Under the pieces are notes generated by a model that did not search any database, was not told the DNA's origin, and worked only from the letters and a program-made list of their open reading frames with translations. From the NCBI GenBank assembly GCA_034439955.1, contig JAWXBJ010000239.1, positions 1 through 12,905 of the forward strand: a stretch of DNA of 12,905 nt. Reading direction: 5' to 3'. Position 1 is the stretch's first letter. Every line of letters begins with the position of its first letter. This DNA is from UBA7672 sp034439955 (lineage in GTDB: Bacteria > Pseudomonadota > Alphaproteobacteria > Caulobacterales > Hyphomonadaceae). Position numbers and translations under genes: made by a program. Shown here one piece after another: positions 6,437-12,905 of the stretch.

Positions 6437-8245
6437 CTAATCTGCGTCCATCTTCAGGGCGGCGACGAAGGCTTCCTGCGGGATTTCGACCTTGCCGAAC
6501 TGGCGCATGCGCTTCTTGCCCTCCTTCTGCTTGTCGAGGAGCTTGCGCTTGCGGGTGGCGTCGCCGCCATAGCACTTGGCCGTCACGTCCTTGCGCATGG
6601 CCGAGATCGTCTCGCGCGCGACCACCCGGCCGCCGATGGCCGCCTGGATCGGAATCTTGAACATGTGGCGGGGGATGAGTTCCTTCAGCTTCTCGCACAT
6701 CGCCCGTCCGCGGCTTTCGGCGCGGCCGCGATAGACCAGCATTGAAAGCGCGTCGACCGGCTCCTCGTTGACCAGCACCTGCATCTTGACGAGGTCGCCG
6801 ACACGACGGCCGATCTGCGCGTAGTCGAACGAGGCGTAACCCTTCGAGATCGATTTCAGCCGGTCGTAGAAATCGAACACCACCTCGTTGAGCGGCAGTT
6901 CGTATTTCACCATGGCGCGGGCGCCCACATAGGAAAGTTCCTTCTGCACGCCGCGGCGGTCCTGGCAGAGTTTGAGAATTCCGCCGAGATATTCGTCGGG
7001 CGTGAAGATGGTCGCCTCGATCCATGGCTCCTCGATGTCCACGATCTTGATCGGGTCGGGCATGTCGGCGGGGTTGTGAAGCTCCATCCGCGAGCCGTCG
7101 AGCATGTGGATCTCGTAAACAACCGAGGGAGCGGTGGCGATGAGGTCGAGGTCGAACTCGCGGGAAAGACGCTCCTGCACAATCTCCAGATGCAGCAGGC
7201 CGAGAAAGCCGCAGCGAAAGCCGAAACCGAGAGCGGCGGAGGTTTCCATCTCATAGGTGAAGCTGGCGTCGTTGAGGCGCAGCTTGCCCATGGCGGCGCG
7301 CAGTTCCTCGAACTCGGCCGCGTCCACCGGAAAGAGCCCGCAGAACACCACGGGCTGGACATCGCGGAAGCCGGGGAGGGCCGCATCCGCCGGACGGCGC
7401 TCGTCGGTGATGGTGTCGCCGACGGAACAATCCGCCACGGTCTTGATCGAGGCCGTGAAGAAGCCAACCTCGCCAGGCCCAAGCTCGCCGACATCGACCA
7501 GCTTGCCGGGGCGGAACACGCCAACGCGGTCGAGTTCATAGGCCGCGCCGGTCTTCATCATCTTGATCTTCTGGCGCTTTCGCACCGAGCCATCGACGAT
7601 CCGCACGATGACGACGACGCCAAGATAGAGATCGTAATAGGCATCGACCAGAAGCGCTTTCAGCGGCTTGTCGGCGTCGCCGGATTTCGGCGGCGGCAGC
7701 CGGGTGACGATGGCCTCGAGGACCGTATCGACTCCCAACCCGGTCTTGGCGGAAATCTCCAGCGCGTCGGAGGCGTCGATGCCGATGACGTCCTCGATCT
7801 GCGTCTTGACGCGCGGCACGTCGGCGGCGGGCAGGTCGATCTTGTTGAGAACGGGCACGATCTCGTGGTTCTGGTCGATCGCTTTGTAGACATTGGCGAG
7901 GGTCTGGGCCTCGACCCCCTGGGAGGCGTCAACCACGAGCAGCGATCCCTCGCAGGCGGCGAGGCAGCGGGAGACCTCGTAGGCGAAATCGACGTGGCCG
8001 GGCGTGTCCATCAGGTTGAGGACATAGGCCTCCCCGTCCCTGGCCTTGTAGTCGAGGCGGACGGTCTGAGCCTTGATGGTGATGCCGCGTTCGCGTTCGA
8101 TGTCCATGGAATCAAGCACCTGCTCAACCATGTCGCGCTCGGCGAGGCCGCCGGTCATCTGGATGATCCGGTCCGCCAGCGTCGATTTGCCGTGGTCGAT
8201 ATGCGCGATGATGGAGAAGTTCCGGATCTTGTCTCGCGGCGTCAT
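6437..8245 (-). CDS. lepA: Elongation factor 4 (ribosomal back-translocase GTPase LepA)
   Basis: LepA (EF4) is a translational GTPase that binds the ribosome and is linked to translation under stress and to ribosome assembly. All G motifs are present: G1 AHIDHGKST (14-22), G2 RGITI (53-57), G3 DTPGH (80-84), G4 NKID (134-137) and G5 SAK (165-167). The family-specific C-terminal end is intact (RKRKLLDKQKEGKKRMRQF, then KVEIPQEAF). At 602 residues it matches the usual length (E. coli about 599). The ATG at 8245 has AAGGA 8 nt upstream. It stands alone here, not next to a signal peptidase gene as in E. coli, and is divergent from the VOC gene across a 139-bp gap that should hold both promoters. 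I see no clear terminator in the 112 bp between it and the plus-strand gene ending at 6324. Confidence 0.98.
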   Translation of the reverse strand: MTPRDKIRNFSIIAHIDHGKSTLADRIIQMTGGLAERDMVEQVLDSMDIERERGITIKAQTVRLDYKARDGEAYVLNLMDTPGHVDFAYEVSRCLAACEGSLLVVDASQGVEAQTLANVYKAIDQNHEIVPVLNKIDLPAADVPRVKTQIEDVIGIDASDALEISAKTGLGVDTVLEAIVTRLPPPKSGDADKPLKALLVDAYYDLYLGVVVIVRIVDGSVRKRQKIKMMKTGAAYELDRVGVFRPGKLVDVGELGPGEVGFFTASIKTVADCSVGDTITDERRPADAALPGFRDVQPVVFCGLFPVDAAEFEELRAAMGKLRLNDASFTYEMETSAALGFGFRCGFLGLLHLEIVQERLSREFDLDLIATAPSVVYEIHMLDGSRMELHNPADMPDPIKIVDIEEPWIEATIFTPDEYLGGILKLCQDRRGVQKELSYVGARAMVKYELPLNEVVFDFYDRLKSISKGYASFDYAQIGRRVGDLVKMQVLVNEEPVDALSMLVYRGRAESRGRAMCEKLKELIPRHMFKIPIQAAIGGRVVARETISAMRKDVTAKCYGGDATRKRKLLDKQKEGKKRMRQFGKVEIPQEAFVAALKMDAD

Positions 8246-8384
8246 TTTTTGTGTCCTTGGCGGCGGCGTTTAGCAGAGGGCGCCGGGACCGCCAATGGGT
8301 GAGGGCGGCGAGGGCTGCGATCCGGCCGCAGGAAGCGAAACCTCCAGGCGCTCCGAGCGTTGTCAGCTGATCGGAGGCCCAATC

Positions 8385-8783
8385 ATGCTCGATCATTCCC
8401 GCATCATCTGCAAAGACATGGCCGCCGCTCGCCGCTTCTACGCCGCGACCGCCCGGCCGCTGGGGTTCTCGATCATCGAGGAAGCGGATGACGGCTTTGC
8501 GGTCGGTCCGACAGGTCAGGCGGACGATTTCGTCCTTCTCGTGGTCGCGCCGCATGCCGCGAGGGTCGAGTTCAACGAAATCGCCGATGGACAGCCGGGA
8601 CATGTGGCTCTGCCGGCCAAGGATGATTATTCGGTCCGCGCCTTCTTCCGGGCGGCGCTCGAAGCCGGCGGTACCCAGGTAGGCTATCCGGCGCCGCAGC
8701 CGACGTCCGCGCCGGGTTCCTACTATGCGGCGAGGGTCATCGATCCCAACGGCAATCTGGTCGAATGCGGCTGGCATCACTGA
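8385..8783 (+). CDS. VOC-family (glyoxalase/dioxygenase fold) protein
   Basis: A 132-residue protein of the vicinal oxygen chelate fold, a cytoplasmic superfamily that includes glyoxalase I, extradiol dioxygenases and antibiotic-binding proteins. The pattern is the classic double beta-alpha-beta-beta-beta module: LDHSRIICKDMAAARRFYA at the start, GHVAL in the middle, and VIDPNGNLVECGWHH at the end. H4, H73 and E127 sit where the family places metal ligands. The ATG at 8385 has GGAGG 7 nt upstream, so I prefer it over in-frame codons further up (from 8295) whose translation looks non-coding. The gene ends 12 bp from the end of the convergent methyltransferase gene. Its substrate cannot be told; proteins of this size are often annotated only as glyoxalase-like. 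Confidence 0.9.
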   Translation: MLDHSRIICKDMAAARRFYAATARPLGFSIIEEADDGFAVGPTGQADDFVLLVVAPHAARVEFNEIADGQPGHVALPAKDDYSVRAFFRAALEAGGTQVGYPAPQPTSAPGSYYAARVIDPNGNLVECGWHH

Positions 8784-8795
8784 GCGAAGGGCGCT

Positions 8796-9605
8796 TCAGG
8801 GCCTGTGCCCGCAAAAGACGCTGGTGACTATGTCGCGGCGGATCTCGCCGCCAGATTCCCGGGCGAGGGCTTCGGCCACGGTTTCAAGGTTTTCGAGCAA
8901 ATGGGCGCGGGTCTCTGCGGGCGCCATGCGCACGCGCGAGAAGGTGGCGTAGAGGCCAGCGAGCCGGGCTGGCGTGAAGGCCTCCGTCCACCGGAAAAGC
9001 GCGTGGCGCACATCGACAAAGCCGGCGGCGCGCATTTCTCCCATCCGCGCGTTGATGTCGAGGGCGAAAGGCGGACGCACGGCCGTGCGGCTGGGCGCCT
9101 CCTCGATGCCGGAGAACACGTGCGCGGTTGCACGGGCGAACGCGTCCGGGCTGGAGGGATCGTGATAGACATTCCACCAGGCGGCGAAGCTCCCGCCCGG
9201 GCGCAGCGCGGCGAGGACGAGATCGAACGCCTTCATGCGCCTGAGCCAGTGCAGGGAAGTGGCGGCGAAGCCAAAATCGAAGGCCGCCAGCGGCAGACGG
9301 CAGGTTTCGAAAGGCTCGATGGCGACGCGGAGCCGGGCGTCGCCGGCCCCCGACGCGATGAGCCGGTCGGCCAGGGCGTGATCGGGCTCGATCGCCAGGA
9401 GAGAGCGGACAGGGTATGCGAGGACGGGAAAGGTCGCCTGGCCGGTCCCGGCGCCGATCTCGAAACAGTCGGAGGCGGCGTCGAGGCTTGCGGTCCCGCG
9501 CAGCCAGTCGAACAGATCGGGGGGATAGCCGGGGCGGGCGAAATCATAAAGCTCGGCCCCGGCGCCGAACATGACGCGGCCGGGGGAGGCGTCGATCGAG
9601 GCCAT
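8796..9605 (-). CDS. Class I SAM-dependent methyltransferase
   Basis: A 269-residue cytoplasmic methyltransferase. The SAM-binding motif I is EIGAGTGQAT (49-58), followed by the acidic residue of motif II in AIEPDH (E73) and the post-II segment FGFAATSLHW (111-120), then LRPGGSFAAWW. The N-terminal FGAGAELYDFARPGYPPDLFDWL is typical of small-molecule methyltransferases related to the UbiE/trans-aconitate group; the methyl acceptor is not deducible. The start at 9605 has GGAGG 10 nt upstream, and that ribosome binding site lies inside the last codons of the hydrolase remnant just before it. This suggests the gene was once translationally coupled to that hydrolase. It converges on the VOC gene with a 12-bp gap, leaving little room for separate terminators. 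Confidence 0.9.
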   Translation of the reverse strand: MASIDASPGRVMFGAGAELYDFARPGYPPDLFDWLRGTASLDAASDCFEIGAGTGQATFPVLAYPVRSLLAIEPDHALADRLIASGAGDARLRVAIEPFETCRLPLAAFDFGFAATSLHWLRRMKAFDLVLAALRPGGSFAAWWNVYHDPSSPDAFARATAHVFSGIEEAPSRTAVRPPFALDINARMGEMRAAGFVDVRHALFRWTEAFTPARLAGLYATFSRVRMAPAETRAHLLENLETVAEALARESGGEIRRDIVTSVFCGHRP

Positions 9606-9610
9606 GTGGG

Positions 9611-9721
9611 TCAGACCTCCAGTCGTTTCGAGACGAGCCAGCCGGCGATCGCGGCGTTGACCTCACCGCATTCATCGATCGCGAAGGACAGACCGTTGGC
9701 GTCGATGCTCCGCGTGCGGAC
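9611..9721 (-). pseudogene. Remnant of an alpha/beta hydrolase, middle deleted
   Basis: The frame that ends with the TGA at 9611 reads, from about 9721, VRTRSIDANGLSFAIDECG and then, after GE, VNAAIAGWLVSKRLEV and stop. The first part looks like the N-terminus of alpha/beta hydrolases, which often begin M-x-TR-x-I-x-ANGL-x-F-x-(V/I)-DE-x-G. The second part resembles their extreme C-terminus (E-x-VN-x-x-(I/L)-x-x-WL). About 230-250 residues, including the nucleophile elbow and catalytic triad, are missing. The two ends are joined in frame, which suggests one internal deletion. The expected start codon is GTC, and I see no ribosome binding site. Five bases after the stop the methyltransferase begins. 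The identification rests on pattern memory of short ends, so it is a good suspicion rather than proof. Confidence 0.5.
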
Positions 9722-9753
9722 GGGCGGAGCCGCGACGCCGGTCGGGGGACGGT

Positions 9754-10224
9754 TCAAGGCGCGAAGCTTGAGCGGGCGGTTAGCGCCCAGCGGTCGTTCT
9801 TGAACTCGACGATGTAGAGCGAGTCGAAGCGCGAGAGTTCCGAGCCGTCGGCCCGATAGCGAACAAAGGTGGTCAGCATGTGCGCCTTGGTCGGGCCGCA
9901 CTGCACGACCTGACGGGCTGACCAGGCGCTGCGGTCCCACCCGATTGCGGCCAGCCGGCCGAAGGCGTCGAGATCGGCGCCCGAGTTGATGATGTTCAAC
10001 TCACCGGCGGCGATGCGCACGGTGGGCATGTGGAAGACCGAGGCAAAGGTCGCAGGGTCCTTCGAATTGAAGGTGGTCATGAAATCGTCGGTGACCTTGT
10101 AGGCGGGTGCATAGGCCGGGCAGGACGCAAAGGCGGTATCGGTCTGCGATGCGGGGGCGGTTGCGCAGGCAAAGAGGGAAAGGGTGATCGAACCCAAGGC
10201 CATTCGACGGAAAAAGACCCCCAC
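9754..10224 (-). CDS. Probable NTF2/SnoaL-like lipoprotein
   Basis: A protein of 156 residues if it starts at the GTG at 10224. That start gives a good lipoprotein signal peptide: two arginines (7 and 8), a hydrophobic stretch, then a lipobox LFAC with C20 as the acylation site. The ATG at 10203 gives only 12 uncharged residues before that cysteine. The frame also extends to a GTG at 10329 with GGAGAG just upstream, but the extra residues come from a palindromic repeat and look artificial. The mature part has the character of an NTF2-like (SnoaL/DUF4440) cone fold: a first helix with DDFMTTFNSKDPATFASVFH, then VRIAAGELN, and late strands HMLTTFVRYRADG, SLYIVEFKNDRWALTARSSF. Such domains bind small molecules or act as simple enzymes; no catalytic residues can be assigned. 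C35 and C109 could form a disulfide. Confidence 0.7.
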   Translation of the reverse strand: MGVFFRRMALGSITLSLFACATAPASQTDTAFASCPAYAPAYKVTDDFMTTFNSKDPATFASVFHMPTVRIAAGELNIINSGADLDAFGRLAAIGWDRSAWSARQVVQCGPTKAHMLTTFVRYRADGSELSRFDSLYIVEFKNDRWALTARSSFAP

Positions 10225-10327
10225 CTGACCGGTGTGTGCGGATGCATTCGTGCGCGTGGCGCCTCCCCCTTTCCGGGGGAGGGGCTGCATGCAAGTGGGG
10301 AGAGTCGGTCTGGATCGGGTGGGGGTC
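10216..10327. repeat. 112-bp palindromic intergenic element with terminal inverted repeats
   Basis: GACCCCCACC (10216-10225) and its exact reverse complement GGTGGGGGTC (10318-10327) bound the element. In the middle is a perfect 8-bp hairpin, CCTCCCCC (10262-10269), loop TTTCC, GGGGGAGG (10275-10282). The whole thing lies between pepP and the lipoprotein gene and has the look of the short palindromic repeats scattered between genes in many alphaproteobacterial genomes. It may act as a bidirectional transcription terminator or mRNA stabiliser after pepP. It also contains one GAGTC (10302-10306), a match to the GANTC site of the CcrM methyltransferase, which may be chance. Confidence 0.75.
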
Positions 10328-10363
10328 ACTTTCTCTCCGTTGACTGAAGTTCGATGGAGGCTA

Positions 10364-12175
10364 TCACAACGGCGCGCAGGCCTGCGCCAGCCAGGCGCGA
10401 TCCTCGTCCGGCAGAAGCGGTCCGATCTCGCTGAGGACGCGGGCGTGGTAGCGATCGACCCACAGCCATTCCTGTGCGCTCAGCTGGCCGGTGACGATCA
10501 GGCGCTTGTCCAATGGGGCGAGGGTCAACGTCTCGAATCCCAGCATCTCACGGTCGCCGCCCGGGACCAGGAGCGCTTCCTTGACGACAATGAGATTCTC
10601 GATCCGGATTCCGTAGGCGCCCGCCTTGTAGTACCCCGGCTCGTTGGAGACGATCATGCCCGGTTCGAGCGGCACCAGATTGGCCGCCTTGGCGATGCGG
10701 TGCGGACCCTCGTGGACGCCCAGATAGCTGCCGACGCCATGGCCGGTGCCATGGTCATAGTCGAAACCGCCCTCCCAAAGCGCAAGGCGGGCCAGCGCAT
10801 CGAGTGAAGATCCGGTCGTACCTTTCGGGAAGCGCGCCTGCGCCAGCGCGATATGTCCCTTGAGGACACGCGTGAAACGGTCACGCATTTCTGCGGTGGG
10901 ATCGCCGATGGCGAGTGTGCGGGTGACGTCGGTCGTGCCGTCGAGATACTGGCCGCCGCTGTCGATGAGATACAGCGTTCCGCGTTCGAGCTTGCGGTTG
11001 GTGGCGAAGTCGGGTCGGTAGTGATTGATCGCACCGTTGGGACCGGCGCTTGAAATCGAGTTGAACGACAGATCCTTCAACTCACCCGTTTCCTCGCGGA
11101 AGGCCTCGAGTTTTTGCGCGGCGTCGATCTCCGAGACGTCGCCGCCCTGACCATGCTCGTCGAACCAGCGAAGGAAGCGCGACAAGGCGGCGCCGTCCCG
11201 CCTGTGAGCCCGGCGCGCTCCGTCGATCTCGACGGCGTTCTTTCTTGCGCGCGGAAGCAGGCAGGGATCCGGGGCGCGCTGGATGTCGGCGCCGGCCCTG
11301 GCGAGGGTGTTGAAGAACCAGGCGGAGGCGGAGGATGCGTCAAGAGCGACGCGCTTGCCCGCAAGCTTCGCGAGGCGATGCTCCAGCTCGTTGGCCGAGC
11401 GCAGAGAGACCTCGTTGCCCAGATGCCCTCCGAGATCCGAGCCGATCTTCTCTGGGCGAAGGAAGAGTTCGGCCTGGCCGTCGGCGAAGAGAATGGCCCG
11501 CCCGAGTGGAAGTGGCGTGCGGGCGACATCGCCGCCGCGCACGTTGAACAGCCAGGCGATCGACACCGGGGAGGTGATCACGGCCGCGTCGATCTTCGCA
11601 TTGGCCAGGTCCTTGCCCAGCCGCTCGCGTTTTGACGCGCTGGTCTCGCCCGCGTAGGCCAGATCGTGCGGCGCGACCGGATGAAGCGGTTCTGCCGGAC
11701 GGTCGGTCCAGGCCATGTCGATGGGATTGGGATCGGTTGCGACCAGATCGGCGCCCGCCCGACGGGCTGCGTCCTGAAGCTTGTCGAGCGTATCGGGACT
11801 GACGAGGCGCGGATCATAACCGATCCTCTGTCCGGGCAGGTGCTGACTGGCCAGCCAGCCGAAGGGACCGGGATCAGCCAGGTCGGCCGTCTCGAACAGC
11901 TTCGGGGCCAGCTGGTCCTTCACCTGCAAGGTGTAGCGGCCGTCGATGAAGACGATGGCGGTTCTGGCGAGGACAAAAGCAGCGCCTGCCGACCCCGTGA
12001 AACCGGTCACCCAGGCCAGCCGCTCATAGCAGGCCGGGAGGTACTCGTTCTGGTACTCGTCCTCGTGCGGGATGTAGACGCCGTCGAGCGCTGCGGCCTT
12101 GAGCGCCGCCCGCAGAAGCGGAAGACTGGCGCGGCCAACAGCGGGTCCGCCGATCACCTCATAGGTCTGTCTCAT
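10364..12175 (-). CDS. pepP: Aminopeptidase P family protein (Xaa-Pro aminopeptidase, M24B)
   Basis: Cytoplasmic metallopeptidase that removes an N-terminal residue preceding proline. At 603 residues it is the long, three-domain form known from eukaryotic aminopeptidase P1 and many alphaproteobacteria, not the 440-residue E. coli form. Two creatinase-like N-terminal domains (about 15-160 and 180-310) precede the pita-bread catalytic domain. The five dinuclear metal ligands are all visible: D405 (LIDSGGQY), D416 (TTDVTRT), H479 (HGTGHGVG), E512 (SNEPGYY) and E526 (GIRIENL). H488 in GVHEGP is the usual active-site histidine. The C-terminal segment from about 550 (LAPLDKRLI and on) is the extension typical of this form. 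Its ATG overlaps the prmA stop (ATGA), so the two genes form an operon with coupled translation. The symbol pepP is used for the activity; names vary for this long form. Confidence 0.95.
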   Translation of the reverse strand: MRQTYEVIGGPAVGRASLPLLRAALKAAALDGVYIPHEDEYQNEYLPACYERLAWVTGFTGSAGAAFVLARTAIVFIDGRYTLQVKDQLAPKLFETADLADPGPFGWLASQHLPGQRIGYDPRLVSPDTLDKLQDAARRAGADLVATDPNPIDMAWTDRPAEPLHPVAPHDLAYAGETSASKRERLGKDLANAKIDAAVITSPVSIAWLFNVRGGDVARTPLPLGRAILFADGQAELFLRPEKIGSDLGGHLGNEVSLRSANELEHRLAKLAGKRVALDASSASAWFFNTLARAGADIQRAPDPCLLPRARKNAVEIDGARRAHRRDGAALSRFLRWFDEHGQGGDVSEIDAAQKLEAFREETGELKDLSFNSISSAGPNGAINHYRPDFATNRKLERGTLYLIDSGGQYLDGTTDVTRTLAIGDPTAEMRDRFTRVLKGHIALAQARFPKGTTGSSLDALARLALWEGGFDYDHGTGHGVGSYLGVHEGPHRIAKAANLVPLEPGMIVSNEPGYYKAGAYGIRIENLIVVKEALLVPGGDREMLGFETLTLAPLDKRLIVTGQLSAQEWLWVDRYHARVLSEIGPLLPDEDRAWLAQACAPL

Positions 12176-12905
12176 CGCTCATCCTTCGCCTCGACCTGCA
12201 AGCGAACACCCGCCGGCCCGGATGCGCAACCCCGTCGCTTCGCGCGCGCGGGCCGTTCGAACACCAGCGTGGACCAACCCGTGATGCGCAGGCGATCGAC
12301 CAGAACGAGCCCCTGGCCAAGATAGGCGCGCCTCACCTGAGGCTCCTGATGGGTCAGCAGCCCCGACAGGATGACCCGGCCGCCGCGTCGCACCAGATGC
12401 GAGATGTCCTGCGACAGCCAGACAAGCGGCCGGGCGAGGATGTTGGCGAGGATGAGATCATAAGGCGCCCCCGCGCGGATCGCGGCGTGATTGGCGCCCG
12501 AAGCGTGGAGGAATTTCAAGGTCCGGCCCGAACGGTTGTTGCGGGCGTTTTCGCGGGCGACCCGGACCGATTCCGCGTCGAGATCCGTTGCGATCGCGGA
12601 GGTCGCGCCAATCTTCAGGGCGGCGATCGCCAGAACGCCGGAGCCGGTTCCGATGTCGAGCACGCGGCCAACGCGCCGGGTTCGGGCGAGACGGGCGAGG
12701 GCTTCAAGGCATCCCTTGGTGGTGCCGTGGTGTCCGGTTCCGAAGGCCGGCCCAGCCTCGATCCAGACCGGAATGCGGCCGGGCCCGGCGCGGGCCAGTT
12801 CATGAGCCCCCGCGACCACGAACGGTCCGGCATGAACGGCGGGCAGGCCTTCGAGGCTCAACGCCACCCAGTCGCGGTCTTCCAGCTCCTGCACGGCGGC
12901 GCCGC
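12172..12905 (-). CDS. prmA: Ribosomal protein L11 methyltransferase (partial, cut by right edge)
   Basis: SAM-dependent enzyme that trimethylates ribosomal protein L11. The coding frame is open to the window edge, so roughly the first 50 residues (the L11-recognition domain) are missing; the GTG at 12894 is probably an internal valine. Counting from that codon, the family-specific FGTGHHGTTKGCL is at 51-63, motif I DIGTGSG at 80-86, the acidic residue of motif II is D104 (ATDLD), and the NILA motif, equivalent to NPPY in other methyltransferases, is at 151-154. The C-terminus ends in a basic tail (ERPARAKRRGCASGPAG and on) longer than usual, which I cannot explain. The stop overlaps the aminopeptidase start by 4 bp, a pairing I recall from other alphaproteobacteria. 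Confidence 0.95.
   Translation of the reverse strand, partial: GAAVQELEDRDWVALSLEGLPAVHAGPFVVAGAHELARAGPGRIPVWIEAGPAFGTGHHGTTKGCLEALARLARTRRVGRVLDIGTGSGVLAIAALKIGATSAIATDLDAESVRVARENARNNRSGRTLKFLHASGANHAAIRAGAPYDLILANILARPLVWLSQDISHLVRRGGRVILSGLLTHQEPQVRRAYLGQGLVLVDRLRITGWSTLVFERPARAKRRGCASGPAGVRLQVEAKDER

Noticed and set aside
7076..8302. A 408-codon open frame on the plus strand opposite lepA
   Set aside because: It is exactly antisense to a well-conserved lepA, with no recognisable domain and no ribosome binding site.
8805..9803. A 332-codon plus-strand frame opposite the methyltransferase and hydrolase remnant
   Set aside because: Low-complexity composition and antisense to a clear SAM methyltransferase; judged a shadow.
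9722..9940. Upstream part of the frame that contains the hydrolase remnant
   Set aside because: It overlaps the end of the lipoprotein gene in another frame and its residues look like a shadow; only the final 37 codons resemble a hydrolase.

Overview
The window looks like chromosomal DNA of a high-GC alphaproteobacterium. This rests on the strong GC bias at third codon positions (long antisense shadow ORFs lie opposite almost every real gene), on the protein flavour of LepA, PrmA and the long-form aminopeptidase P, and on the prmA-pepP pairing. I cannot name a genus from the sequence alone. Nothing suggests a plasmid, phage or insertion sequence. It is mostly ordinary core genome with a few oddities between the conserved genes.

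Layout, left to right. Positions 1-1849 (minus strand) hold a two-gene ABC exporter: an ATPase whose stop overlaps the start of a multi-membrane-span permease that runs off the left edge. A hairpin terminator (1948-1971) and a three-copy 16-bp tandem repeat (1989-2036) separate it from the most distinctive gene, 2028-4013 (minus). That gene encodes an exported 661-residue protein that joins a cysteine-less thioredoxin-like domain, a single haem c motif, a PHM/DBM-type two-copper monooxygenase core with all six expected metal ligands, and two EF-hands. A 273-bp divergent intergenic region follows.

Positions 4287-6324 (plus) hold two unrecognised membrane-associated proteins, a 150-residue protein with two membrane segments and a 490-residue signal-anchored, probably helical-repeat protein. 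A hairpin and a small tandem duplication over the second gene's ribosome binding site lie between them. lepA (6437-8245, minus) converges on this pair and is divergent from a small VOC-fold protein (8385-8783, plus).

The right third is all minus strand. In the direction of transcription it reads: prmA (cut by the right edge), pepP (overlapping prmA by 4 bp), a 112-bp palindromic intergenic repeat, a probable NTF2-like lipoprotein, a tiny remnant that looks like the two ends of an alpha/beta hydrolase joined by an internal deletion, and a SAM-dependent methyltransferase whose ribosome binding site lies inside that remnant.

Functionally there are three themes: protein synthesis and turnover (LepA, PrmA, aminopeptidase P), envelope and periplasmic functions (ABC exporter, copper/haem monooxygenase-like protein, lipoprotein, anchored orphan pair), and small accessory enzymes (VOC protein, methyltransferase). 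No CRISPR, tRNA, rRNA, transposase or obvious defence system is visible. The best leads are the unusual domain chain of the 661-residue protein, the collapsed hydrolase gene, and the palindromic repeat that supplies the apparent start of the lipoprotein.
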